Of a DNA stretch of 64,000 bases, positions 24,212-32,194 are shown piece after piece. Under the pieces are notes generated by a model. It was not told the DNA's origin. It saw only the letters and a list, made by a program, of their open reading frames with translations, and did not search any database. The stretch is from positions 62,001 through 126,000 of the forward strand of contig CAYOEM010000004.1 in NCBI GenBank assembly GCA_964402975.1. Direction: 5' to 3'. Positions within the stretch are counted from its first letter, which is position 1. The number at the start of each line of letters is the position of its first letter. Source of the DNA: CAMDKS01 sp964402975. GTDB taxonomy: Bacteria; Bdellovibrionota_B; Oligoflexia; Oligoflexales; RGVZ01. Made by a program: the position numbers and the translations under genes.

Positions 24212-25189
24212 TTAAGCGAACCTTTCGTTGAAACCTAGCCCTCGCAATACACCCGACAGCCGCTCACCTGGATCGACGACAGCGCCGCGCAGAAGCACAG
24301 AATTTTCGATGACGCTGCCAGCGCCGGGAGTCACGGTGGGCGCGATAACAGACCGCGAATCTATGGTAAAGGTATGAGATGGACTAACTTTGAATGCAGT
24401 GTCCCTGCCCAATAGCAAATGGCGGGTCTGTCGGGGCATAGCCGCCACAAATAGGTTGGCCTCCCAAAGGGCTCTCGGGGTTCCAATATCGGCCCAGTAG
24501 CCTGAGAAAGGCAGGCCTCCAATAGTTTCTCCGATTGTGATGGCTTGATTGAATCCATCAATGAGATCAAAAAAGCCGCCATTTTTGGGTAAAAAGTTTC
24601 GAAATTCCGGCTTAACGACGTACGCGCAGGCAAAACCCACCTCACGTAGCTCTTGCTTGCGTAGATGGGCTGGGAGATCGACTTTCTTTGCAATTGCAAC
24701 CACTCGTTGAGCGAGGTCCAACCAAATGGAGCGTCCGCCATCCACCGGGGGATTAGCTTGGTAGACGAGGGTGACCAAATTTGACGAGGCTCGATGAGCC
24801 GCCCAAAGCTGTTGAAGTGAAATTTCAGACAGGATATCGCCATTATAAACAAGTAAGTCATCCTGACCCCACCAACTAGAGAGTTGATGAAGAGCGCCCC
24901 CGGTGCCCAAAATCTCTGGCAGCTCGGTTGATATATAGATGTCATTTAGGCCTAAGTCCTTAGCGCAAAACGTGGCGTGTTGCGCCATGACGTCTGAAAG
25001 GTGGTGGGTGTTAATCGCGATATTTCGAAAGCCGGACCGGATGCATGAAGCCAGGGCCGCATCAAATAAAGGGACGCCACAAATGGTGGCCATGGGCTTT
25101 GGAGTGTGCAGGGTTAAAGGCCTTAGCCTAGAGCCAAGACCTGCGCACAATATAAAACATTTCGGATTGTTAGCACTGTTACTACGCAC
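24212..25189 (-). CDS. murU: N-acetylmuramate alpha-1-phosphate uridylyltransferase (MurU-type nucleotidyltransferase)
   Basis: A 325-residue sugar-phosphate nucleotidyltransferase. It has the family start CFILCAGLGSRLRPLTLHTPKPM (residues 11-33, with the Arg and Lys of the GxGxRxRPLT...PKP motif), the Asp of LLVYNGDIL, and YWADIGTP near residue 230. The adjacent upstream gene is an AmgK-type kinase, and in pseudomonads AmgK and MurU act in sequence: MurNAc is phosphorylated at C1 and then converted to UDP-MurNAc, which bypasses de novo synthesis. That pairing supports MurU over a mannose or glucose nucleotidyltransferase. It has about 100 more residues than Pseudomonas MurU, at the C-terminus, resembling a short left-handed-helix tail. 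GTG start with GGGG upstream. Confidence 0.8.
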   Translation of the reverse strand: MRSNSANNPKCFILCAGLGSRLRPLTLHTPKPMATICGVPLFDAALASCIRSGFRNIAINTHHLSDVMAQHATFCAKDLGLNDIYISTELPEILGTGGALHQLSSWWGQDDLLVYNGDILSEISLQQLWAAHRASSNLVTLVYQANPPVDGGRSIWLDLAQRVVAIAKKVDLPAHLRKQELREVGFACAYVVKPEFRNFLPKNGGFFDLIDGFNQAITIGETIGGLPFSGYWADIGTPRALWEANLFVAAMPRQTRHLLLGRDTAFKVSPSHTFTIDSRSVIAPTVTPGAGSVIENSVLLRGAVVDPGERLSGVLRGLGFNERFA

Positions 25190-25227
25190 GTGGACTTAGC
25201 CCCCACGATCTCTCGAGCCTCATTAGA

Positions 25228-26337
25228 TTAAAGTCTTCTAGAACCAGCAGAAGCCAAGCTTAGGCTAGGATCCGTGGATACAAAACTAGCGGTGCGATCG
25301 GGGAGGGTGTTTGCGAGTATCTGAAGTAGTCTCCCACTTAGAAAAGGCCAACGACTGTCCTGAACTCCAGCATCCAGAAGGGTTTGAAGAGCTGGAGCCA
25401 CATTACGAAGGTAGTCACCCTTGTGTTTATCCACGGTAAGGTAGCCAAAACTGCCAATAGCTTTAAGTTGCCGCTGCAAAAGCATCGGACGCCATTCTTC
25501 CTTAGCCCGGTCATGAGCCGCCTGCCCGGCCGATGACCTAATATACTCAAAACCTTTTTCAAGGAGTTCAAGCCGACTCTCAATTGCGATGGGCACATAG
25601 CTATCGAAGACGAGACTTACTAGGTCATAGGAGGGCGGCCCCAATCGGGCGTCTTGAAAATCAATAATGGCCACCTGCTCGTCATGGATCATAATGTTGC
25701 GACTGTGATAGTCACGGTGGACAAAAAACCTAGATGCAGACGACAAATAGCTTGATATGGCATTGATATCATTAGAAAATTCATCCGCCTCTCGGGCTGA
25801 TAGTGTATAGCGACCAATCGGCTCTAGGTATTTTGAGATAAAAAATCTTAGCTCCCAAACAAAGCGATCTCGGTCAAAGGCTCTTTTTGTCCAAACATTT
25901 CCAGGTGTTGCAGGTATCGCCAAGAAACGTCCAACCGTTTGCAAGGAGGCCTCAAAGAGTGGTAAGCACTCGTTAATACTTCCATTTTTTGTGCTAGCCA
26001 GAGCGGCCGTCTCGAGCATGGTGTCGCCATAGTCATCTATTAATAGAGCAGCGTAGTCTGCCAGGACGGCCACGCAACCAGGGGCTGCGATATTATTGGC
26101 CCTAAGAATGTTGGAGACCTCGACCCAGTCATACTGACCACGCTTTAAATTATCGGCGTCGGTTCCGGATAACTGCATCAAAACATAACTGCGCTTCAAG
26201 TCAGGAGAGCGCACCCTAAAGTAGCATCGGTCCGAGCCGTCGCCAGCGAGCCAATCTATTGTAAGTTTGTCGGTTTTTAGGGCCTTAGCAACGACGGCAG
26301 GCGGGGGCGGCGTCAATTTTCCGCTGGTTTGTTTCAT
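25228..26337 (-). CDS. amgK: Anomeric N-acetylmuramate/N-acetylglucosamine kinase (AmgK-type)
   Basis: A 369-residue aminoglycoside-phosphotransferase-fold kinase. It shows GDGSDRCYFRV near the N-terminus (residues 32-42), the catalytic loop HRDYHSRN (207-214) and IDFQDARLGPPSYDLVSL (225-242), which match the AmgK subgroup closely. AmgK phosphorylates the anomeric hydroxyl of MurNAc and GlcNAc from recycled wall. GGAGG stands 4-5 bases before the ATG. It lies 20 bases after a lipid kinase and 38 bases before murU, in one transcript direction. A general phosphotransferase is the alternative, but the murU neighbour makes AmgK much more likely. Confidence 0.85.
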   Translation of the reverse strand: MKQTSGKLTPPPPAVVAKALKTDKLTIDWLAGDGSDRCYFRVRSPDLKRSYVLMQLSGTDADNLKRGQYDWVEVSNILRANNIAAPGCVAVLADYAALLIDDYGDTMLETAALASTKNGSINECLPLFEASLQTVGRFLAIPATPGNVWTKRAFDRDRFVWELRFFISKYLEPIGRYTLSAREADEFSNDINAISSYLSSASRFFVHRDYHSRNIMIHDEQVAIIDFQDARLGPPSYDLVSLVFDSYVPIAIESRLELLEKGFEYIRSSAGQAAHDRAKEEWRPMLLQRQLKAIGSFGYLTVDKHKGDYLRNVAPALQTLLDAGVQDSRWPFLSGRLLQILANTLPDRTASFVSTDPSLSLASAGSRRL

Positions 26338-26357
26338 GGGGCCTCCGTCTCCTAGGA

Positions 26358-27338
26358 TTATACCACTACAAATTGTACGACCGGTCCGACGTTGACCGCA
26401 AGTCGTCCGCCGGGCGCATCGAATAATTCCCCATCAAGAGTGTAGGTTTGTTTGCCAGATTCGGAGCTTATAATCATTTTCGAGGCCATTCGGCTAACTT
26501 TGCCAAACCAGCGGCCGGGTCGATTACTCATGATGGCAAAGGGTAGTTTCCAAGGCAGCGCGCGGGGCGCCATTTCCAGAGAAAAAAATTGAAAACGCGA
26601 AAGGCCCTTGGCGACCTCTGGAAAAAGTCGCACTCGGAGGGGCATTCGCTCAACGGTACTGGCCATCATGGCGAGACTTCGCAGAGGATCGGGATTGGGC
26701 AGACCATCAAACACGACCCGGTAGCTTTCGCTATCAATTATTCGCGAGTAGTTTCGAGGGGATATGATCCAATAAAGATAAATTTTTAGTACAAGTAAAA
26801 CGGCGCCCATTGGACCCGATTTCTTTCGATAAAACTCGGCCAGGAAGTTTGAAATCAGGCCGTTGCCGAAAAGAAAGCCATATTGCCCACCGACCGTTAG
26901 GGTGGCTAGGGGTTTTAGGCTGCGCGAGCGGACGCCGCTCTGGCTTTCAAGCATTCGAACGAGAATTTCTTCGGGAGACCCCCGTATACCTAGGTTATCG
27001 GCCAGCATATTTATGGTGCCGCCGCGTAAGATAAGAACTTGAGGCAAGGGCTGAGCTCCATAAGCCCGGATAAATGCGGTCAAAGTCCTTGAAATAGTGC
27101 CATCTCCACCGTTGATGGCCAGAGTTTCAACCCCCTGCTCCTTAAAAAGCGCGGCGACCCTACCAATGTCATCGATAGAGTTAGTAATTTCAAGGTTGCC
27201 AAATTGCCCAACGATATAGCCCAAAAGCCGACCGCGTTCGGGCATTTTTTTGTTCAACTTGGAATTTGGATTCGTGATAATGCCAATGCCGCCCATGGCT
27301 CGCGTAATTTCCATCCTTTTGGTAGAAGAACCGGTCAT
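26358..27338 (-). CDS. Diacylglycerol/sphingosine-type lipid kinase (YegS/BmrU-like)
   Basis: A 326-residue member of the diacylglycerol kinase catalytic family. It has an N-terminal GIGIITNPNSKLN strand, the nucleotide-binding GGDGT at residues 77-81 and the LRGGTINMLADNLGI segment, followed by the C-terminal beta domain that closes with YTLDGELFDAPGG. Such enzymes phosphorylate membrane lipids such as diacylglycerol. ATG at 27338 is preferred over a TTG at 27383, which would overlap the divergent rpoH region; internal ATGs at 27314 and 27296 are also possible because no start has a strong site. It probably leads the operon with amgK and murU. Confidence 0.82.
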   Translation of the reverse strand: MTGSSTKRMEITRAMGGIGIITNPNSKLNKKMPERGRLLGYIVGQFGNLEITNSIDDIGRVAALFKEQGVETLAINGGDGTISRTLTAFIRAYGAQPLPQVLILRGGTINMLADNLGIRGSPEEILVRMLESQSGVRSRSLKPLATLTVGGQYGFLFGNGLISNFLAEFYRKKSGPMGAVLLVLKIYLYWIISPRNYSRIIDSESYRVVFDGLPNPDPLRSLAMMASTVERMPLRVRLFPEVAKGLSRFQFFSLEMAPRALPWKLPFAIMSNRPGRWFGKVSRMASKMIISSESGKQTYTLDGELFDAPGGRLAVNVGPVVQFVVV

Positions 27339-27389
27339 GATTGACGCTTGATAACCATTAACAGACGTCGAATAAACGAGCAAGTAAAC

Positions 27390-28328
27390 GTGGCCAGCAA
27401 CAAAAATGAAACGAATGCCAATTTACCCGTGCTTAGCGGACAAAGGCTACCAGCCACGCCGTCGCCGCTCCAGGCGTACATGCGAGAGATTAATCGTTAC
27501 CCCCTTCTTACTCCCGAGGAAGAGTATGAGCTGGCGGTTGCCCATTTTGAGACGCAGAGTAAAGACGCAGCGCACCGTCTGATCACCTCAAATTTAAGGC
27601 TGGTGGTTAAAATAGCAAACGAGTTTCATCGATCGGGCTATGGCCCACTGGACTTGATTCAAGAGGGAAACTACGGACTGATGCAAGCTGTCAAGCGGTT
27701 CAATCCCTACAAAGGAGTCAAGCTGTCGTCTTATTCGGCGTGGTGGATTCGTGCTTACATCTTAAAACACCTTATGGATAATCGGGGCCCAGTGAGGATC
27801 GGAACAACGGCGGCCCAGAGAAAACTTTTCTACAACCTGCGAAAAGAGACAGAAAAACTTCTTCGAGACTACGAGACGGTTGATCCCAAGTTACTGGCGG
27901 CAAATCTAGGCGTCAAAGAGCGTGACGTTGTGGCGATGCAGCAGCGTCTCAGTGCTCGCGACATTAGTCTAGATGCGCCGATCGGTGATGGTAATGGCCG
28001 GACAAATTCCGACATTATCGATGTGGAAAGTCACGAAAAGCGGGCGGACGATCAATTAGCCGATTCCGAGGTTCTCGAGATATTTGAAGAGCATCTTCAT
28101 GAGTTCAAAAAGACCTTGAAGGGGCGTGATCTCGACGTTTTTACCGATCGTTTGATGGCGGAAAAACCGCTAACGCTTCAGGAAATTGGCGATCGGTACG
28201 GAATAACTCGCGAGCGCGCGCGCCAGATCGAAGCAAAAATTCTTAAAAACTTAAAGGAGTTCGTCAAGAAGAAGGGAACTCTTGTCGAACTAATGGATGA
28301 TGACACCATGACGACGATCGATGCATAG
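27390..28328 (+). CDS. rpoH: RNA polymerase sigma-32 factor RpoH
   Basis: Heat-shock-type sigma factor. The protein has sigma region 2 (LITSNLRLVVKIANEF ... DLIQEGNYGLMQAVKRFNP, SSYSAWWIRAYILKHLM) and region 4 with ITRERARQIEAKILKNLKE. The RpoH box QRKLFYNLR at residues 143-151 distinguishes it from other primary-type sigma factors. The GTG at 27390 is chosen for a normal 312-residue protein beginning just before PSPLQAYMREI. An open TTG at 27348 would lengthen it by 14 residues and overlap the lipid kinase 5' region. No start has a strong ribosome binding site. It ends exactly where the convergent helicase gene ends. Confidence 0.93.
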   Translation: MASNKNETNANLPVLSGQRLPATPSPLQAYMREINRYPLLTPEEEYELAVAHFETQSKDAAHRLITSNLRLVVKIANEFHRSGYGPLDLIQEGNYGLMQAVKRFNPYKGVKLSSYSAWWIRAYILKHLMDNRGPVRIGTTAAQRKLFYNLRKETEKLLRDYETVDPKLLAANLGVKERDVVAMQQRLSARDISLDAPIGDGNGRTNSDIIDVESHEKRADDQLADSEVLEIFEEHLHEFKKTLKGRDLDVFTDRLMAEKPLTLQEIGDRYGITRERARQIEAKILKNLKEFVKKKGTLVELMDDDTMTTIDA

Positions 28329-30404
28329 TCAACGTGTTCGCCCTGGGTTCGTATTTGCTTTCAAGTTTGCCCTCAGGTTTTGAAGCGAGGAGACCGTCTT
28401 GGCTTTTCGCTCTTCCAGTCGCTCGGTCGCAGTCTTGGCAACGTTTTGGTCAGAACATGATGATGCAGGAAGTTCGGCTATAAATCGACTCGGAAGACGG
28501 GACGCCTTCATGACGCCGAGGCCGCGCTCCATCGCCCAAGATAAGGAGAGTCTTTTTTTTGCGCGCGTTACCGCCACGTAGAAAAGGCGCCGCTCCTCCA
28601 TCAGTCCACTGGACGTCCCACTCGAATTTCTGTGGGGAAACAAGTCTTCTTCAAGGCCACAAATCAGGACGGCTGGGAACTCTAAACCTTTCGAAGCATG
28701 AATGGTCATGAGCGATACTTTATTCGGCCGACCATCCTCATCTCGGTCTGAAAAATCGCGGTCATTGAGTGTTAGTCGATCGAGCATCTCCTCGATGTCT
28801 AGTCGAGACTTCTCCTTCAGCACATCCTGAGCTGAACTCGCAAGCCAACGTGGCAGGCTTTTTAACGCATCGATCTTACGATCTTGACTGGCGACATCTT
28901 TGATGTGCGCGCGGATGTCGCTCGCTAGGTGAAATTTTTTGATAATCTCATGACCGAGAGCAGCCACGTCATCAGGTGCCTTTAGATCCCAATGTCTCAA
29001 AGATTCGATGTCTTGCAAGAATGATTGCAGGCTTTGCAAGCTTTTCCCAGACAATCCCAGTTCATTTGTAAATTTACACGCCACAGCATGCGGCGAAAGC
29101 TCGTGACGAGAGGCGGCAGCATCGATCTTTTCAAGGGATTTAAGGCCGATGCCTCGATTTGGCGTATTAATCACTCTGTAAAATGCGAGACGGTCGTCCG
29201 GCCGTACAATCAGCCTAACGTAGGCCAAAAAGTCCTTAACCTCTTTTCGCTCGAAAAAACTACTGCCACCAAATGTTTCGTATGGAATATTCATTTCACG
29301 CAATGCCAGCTCAAGTGTTCGGGCTTGATTGTTGGCTCGGTATAGAACAGCTATATCAGAAGCTCTAAATCCCTCGCCGATGAGCGACATGCATTTATCG
29401 GCGATAAATCGCGCCTCCTCTTCCTCATTGGCAAGTTGGGAAACCTCAATCGGCTGATTTCCGTCATTCTGACTCCAAAGCGTCTTCTCTTTGCGCTTTG
29501 TGTTGTTTTTAATAACTGTATTTGCCGCATCTAAAATTATGTTCGTGCATCTGTAGTTTTGTTCAAGCTTTATGAGTTTTGTGCCAGCGAACATGGATTC
29601 AAACCGCTCGAGCGTTTCAAAGAGAGCCCCGCGCCAACTATAAATCGACTGATCATCATCCCCCACAACACAAACATTTTTGTGACTTAAGCCCAGAAGC
29701 TCGATGATACGGAGCTGCGCCGAGTTGGTGTCCTGAAATTCATCCACAAGGTAATAACGAAAACGCTCCTCGAGCTTGCTTCGAACGTCAGGATGCTCCT
29801 CCAACAAACAAACTGTCTTGAAGATGCAGTCGTCGAAATCAATTAGCCGATTGAGGCGAAGCTGCCCTTCGTAAAGTTCATAGGCTTGTAAGAGGTGCTC
29901 AGTCGATAAGCCAATAGAGATGTGTTGGGCGTGTTTTGCGAAATCAGCAGGTTTCATCAGAGCGTTTTTAGCGCGAGAGATTTCAGCGTGCAAAGATTCG
30001 ACGTTGACGTTTGTAAGATTGCCGTCTTCTTGGAGTGCTCGTCTGAGCAAATCGAGTTGATCACCCGTTCCAGCGAGCGAAAATCTAGGTGGGAGTCCGA
30101 TACGCCCACCAAATTCACGTAACAACTTTAAGCAGAAGCTATGGAATGTCCCCAATTGAACTTTTGCCGCAATTTTTGAACCCACTAATGCTTCAAGTCT
30201 CTCCGCCATCTCTCGTGCGGCCTTGTTGGTAAACGTCATGGCTGCAATCGACTGAGGCTTCACGCCCATGGAGATCATGTAAGCAATGCGCATGGTCAGG
30301 GCTTTGGTTTTACCGGTACCGGCACCAGCTAATACAAGTACTGGCCCTTGGGTGGTTTCCACGACTTCGCGCTGTTGGGTATTGAGAGAGCTTAAATCAA
30401 GCAT
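28329..30404 (-). CDS. uvrD: UvrD/Rep/PcrA-type superfamily 1 DNA helicase
   Basis: ATP-dependent 3'-5' DNA helicase for repair and replication. The 691-residue product contains the SF1A motifs in order: Q-motif LNTQQREVV, P-loop GAGTGKT (27-33), IAAMTFTNKAAREM, the DEFQDTN motif II, VGDDDQSIYSWRGA motif III, EQNYRC, and near the C-terminus VSLMTIHASKGLEFPAV and ERRLFYVAVTRAKKRL. It is somewhat shorter than UvrD (about 720), with a basic tail. UvrD, Rep and PcrA cannot be told apart here. The stop abuts the rpoH stop with no base between. Confidence 0.93.
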   Translation of the reverse strand: MLDLSSLNTQQREVVETTQGPVLVLAGAGTGKTKALTMRIAYMISMGVKPQSIAAMTFTNKAAREMAERLEALVGSKIAAKVQLGTFHSFCLKLLREFGGRIGLPPRFSLAGTGDQLDLLRRALQEDGNLTNVNVESLHAEISRAKNALMKPADFAKHAQHISIGLSTEHLLQAYELYEGQLRLNRLIDFDDCIFKTVCLLEEHPDVRSKLEERFRYYLVDEFQDTNSAQLRIIELLGLSHKNVCVVGDDDQSIYSWRGALFETLERFESMFAGTKLIKLEQNYRCTNIILDAANTVIKNNTKRKEKTLWSQNDGNQPIEVSQLANEEEEARFIADKCMSLIGEGFRASDIAVLYRANNQARTLELALREMNIPYETFGGSSFFERKEVKDFLAYVRLIVRPDDRLAFYRVINTPNRGIGLKSLEKIDAAASRHELSPHAVACKFTNELGLSGKSLQSLQSFLQDIESLRHWDLKAPDDVAALGHEIIKKFHLASDIRAHIKDVASQDRKIDALKSLPRWLASSAQDVLKEKSRLDIEEMLDRLTLNDRDFSDRDEDGRPNKVSLMTIHASKGLEFPAVLICGLEEDLFPHRNSSGTSSGLMEERRLFYVAVTRAKKRLSLSWAMERGLGVMKASRLPSRFIAELPASSCSDQNVAKTATERLEERKAKTVSSLQNLRANLKANTNPGRTR

Positions 30405-30612
30405 AAAAAATCGACATTTGATTAAAATTAGTTAAAATATTTTCATATTCTATTGCGCAAAGCGTTCTCTGACGCTCGTTACGGACAAATTTGGGAACCA
30501 CGGGCAGTTATGCCACATTCACATTGATCTTGCACCCGGGGATCAGTAGGTTCATCAACCTGCAAGGGTTCAGTTGGCACGTTCGAGTTTATTAAAGAAG
30601 GATCTACCACTT

Positions 30613-30978
30613 ATGTTTAAATTAGGATTTTTGTCGATTTTTAGCATTTGGACCAATTCGGCGCTTGCGCAAGCCGCCGCGCAGCCTCAGGGCCCCTCCA
30701 TGTTCGAGATGCTGGTACCCTTTGTTGGTCTTTTTGTGGTGATGTACTTTTTTATGCTTCGCCCCCAACAAATGAGAGCCAAAGAACACCAAGCGTTCTT
30801 GGCTTCTTTGAGGGCAGGCGATGAGATTGTAACGTCAGGCGGCATTATTGGTCGAGTCAGGTCGGTTGCCGAAGGTTTTGTCAGCGTCGAAATTGCCGGT
30901 GACACCGTGATCAAGGTGCTCAAGTCAGCGATTGAGGGTCAAAGCCCCAAAGCGCAGCAGGCAGCATCCAAGTCTTAA
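30613..30978 (+). CDS. yajC: Preprotein translocase auxiliary subunit YajC
   Basis: Small inner-membrane partner of SecDF. The 121-residue protein has a hydrophobic start that may be a leader (MFKLGFLSIFSIWTNSALAQ), a membrane helix with MLVPFVGLFVVMYFFMLRPQQ, and the YajC core RPQQMRAKEHQAFLASLRAGDEIVTSGGIIGRV. ATG at 30613 is preferred over a TTG 13 codons upstream because AAGGA lies 11 bases before it. secD and secF, often downstream, are not next to it. An imperfect terminator hairpin follows. Confidence 0.93.
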   Translation: MFKLGFLSIFSIWTNSALAQAAAQPQGPSMFEMLVPFVGLFVVMYFFMLRPQQMRAKEHQAFLASLRAGDEIVTSGGIIGRVRSVAEGFVSVEIAGDTVIKVLKSAIEGQSPKAQQAASKS

Positions 30979-30994
30979 ATAAAAAGTATCTTAG

Positions 30995-31018
30995 ACGCCG
31001 CAGGTGAACCTGAGGCGT
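30995..31018 (+). terminator. Possible intrinsic terminator after yajC
   Basis: ACGCC-G-CAGG and CCTG-A-GGCGT form a stem with one G/A mismatch and a TGAA loop, followed by TTATCTTGCT. The trailing T content is moderate, so termination may be partial. It lies 16 bases after the yajC stop. Confidence 0.5.
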
Positions 31019-31110
31019 TATCTTGCTAGAATGTAGCTAGGTGTAATAGCTTAAGAAACAGCTGTGGCCTCGTTATTCGGGTTTTTATTTTTAAATAAAG
31101 GACGTTTGCC

Positions 31111-32166
31111 ATGCCACTTCTTCTGCAACGCATGACTCAGCGGAGACGAAACATCCTGGTAAATGTTTTCGGAGTGTTGGCAATGTTTTTGCCGAGCCCA
31201 TCTTTTGCCAAGACAAGCGATAGAACCGATGTTCCAGAGGAGTACGAGACTGTTGGAGGTCACGCCCTGGCTTTTGGCGGATCCGTTGCAACTGCTATTG
31301 GTGGCGTTTCGGCGATCAGATGTAATCCTGCCATGCTCGCACTCGAGAAAGAGTACTCAATTAATGGAAGTTACAGCTGGCCAAGCGCTGGGCGCGACTT
31401 CTATCAATTAGGGATCATCGATGGAAAAACCAGCCCAATCGCAGCAGGATTTTCCTACTCCAGCGCAATTGACAATTATCAGGGCGTTTCACCTGGAGCC
31501 CCCGCCTCTGGACAAGCCTCCGAAAATAACCTGAATTTAACAGCGGACACCCCAGCTGTTCGTCGGGCCAGTCTAGCCATGGCGATGCCGGTGGGTCGTA
31601 TGTATCTTGGCTTTGGTTCTAATTATGTAGAGGCAAAACCGCCAGGCGAGGTGTTTTTAGATTCTACGACTAAGAGTGTTAAAGGCTTTACGATGGGCTT
31701 TGGGGCAGTCGCCCACGTGACACCTCAATTCAGATTGGGCTTGTCGGCCGAGAATTTGGCCAACAGGAAATTATCTTACGTCGCGCCCACATTTTATCGA
31801 GCTGGAGCAAGTTATTTTCTAGGCGACATCATCTCGCTGCATTTAGATTACCGAAGACGTGAGGCTGTCGACATATACGAAGGTCGAAAGCCCTCATTTG
31901 CCGTAGCAACGGACAATCAAGCGTCTGAAGGTAATTCGGGAGATAGTCTTATCAACATGAGTTCTTCCATTAAGGTTTACGACCTTCTAAGACTCGTGGC
32001 ATCTGCCGGTCAAAATCAGTCAACGAAGTCTTCGAGCATTCGAGCGGCGGCCGGCGTATCGTTGATCAATCAAAACTTCAACTTTAGCTACCAAGTCTTG
32101 AGGGCCGATCTTGCTCGCGAATCAGTCCATCATGCAGTGTCACTTGGTGTTGATGTATCGATTTAG
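31111..32166 (+). CDS. Predicted outer-membrane beta-barrel protein (PorV/FadL-like region)
   Basis: A 351-residue exported protein of unassigned function. After a charged N-terminus there is a leader-like hydrophobic stretch ending FLPSPSFA (cleavage near residue 33). The mature part starts with GGHALAFGGSVATAIGGVSAIRCNPAMLALEKEYSI, the pattern of FadL/PorV-type barrels, where a conserved G-x-A-x-NPA-L motif precedes the first strands. The rest alternates polar and aromatic residues, as in beta strands (QLGIIDGKTSPIAAGFSYSS, YLGFGSNYVEAK), and it ends HHAVSLGVDVSI, a barrel-like final strand. AAAGGA precedes the ATG. The next gene is a zinc peptidase. Confidence 0.65.
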   Translation: MPLLLQRMTQRRRNILVNVFGVLAMFLPSPSFAKTSDRTDVPEEYETVGGHALAFGGSVATAIGGVSAIRCNPAMLALEKEYSINGSYSWPSAGRDFYQLGIIDGKTSPIAAGFSYSSAIDNYQGVSPGAPASGQASENNLNLTADTPAVRRASLAMAMPVGRMYLGFGSNYVEAKPPGEVFLDSTTKSVKGFTMGFGAVAHVTPQFRLGLSAENLANRKLSYVAPTFYRAGASYFLGDIISLHLDYRRREAVDIYEGRKPSFAVATDNQASEGNSGDSLINMSSSIKVYDLLRLVASAGQNQSTKSSSIRAAAGVSLINQNFNFSYQVLRADLARESVHHAVSLGVDVSI

Positions 32167-32194
32167 AAGCGTAATACGGAGCTAAATTAACACC

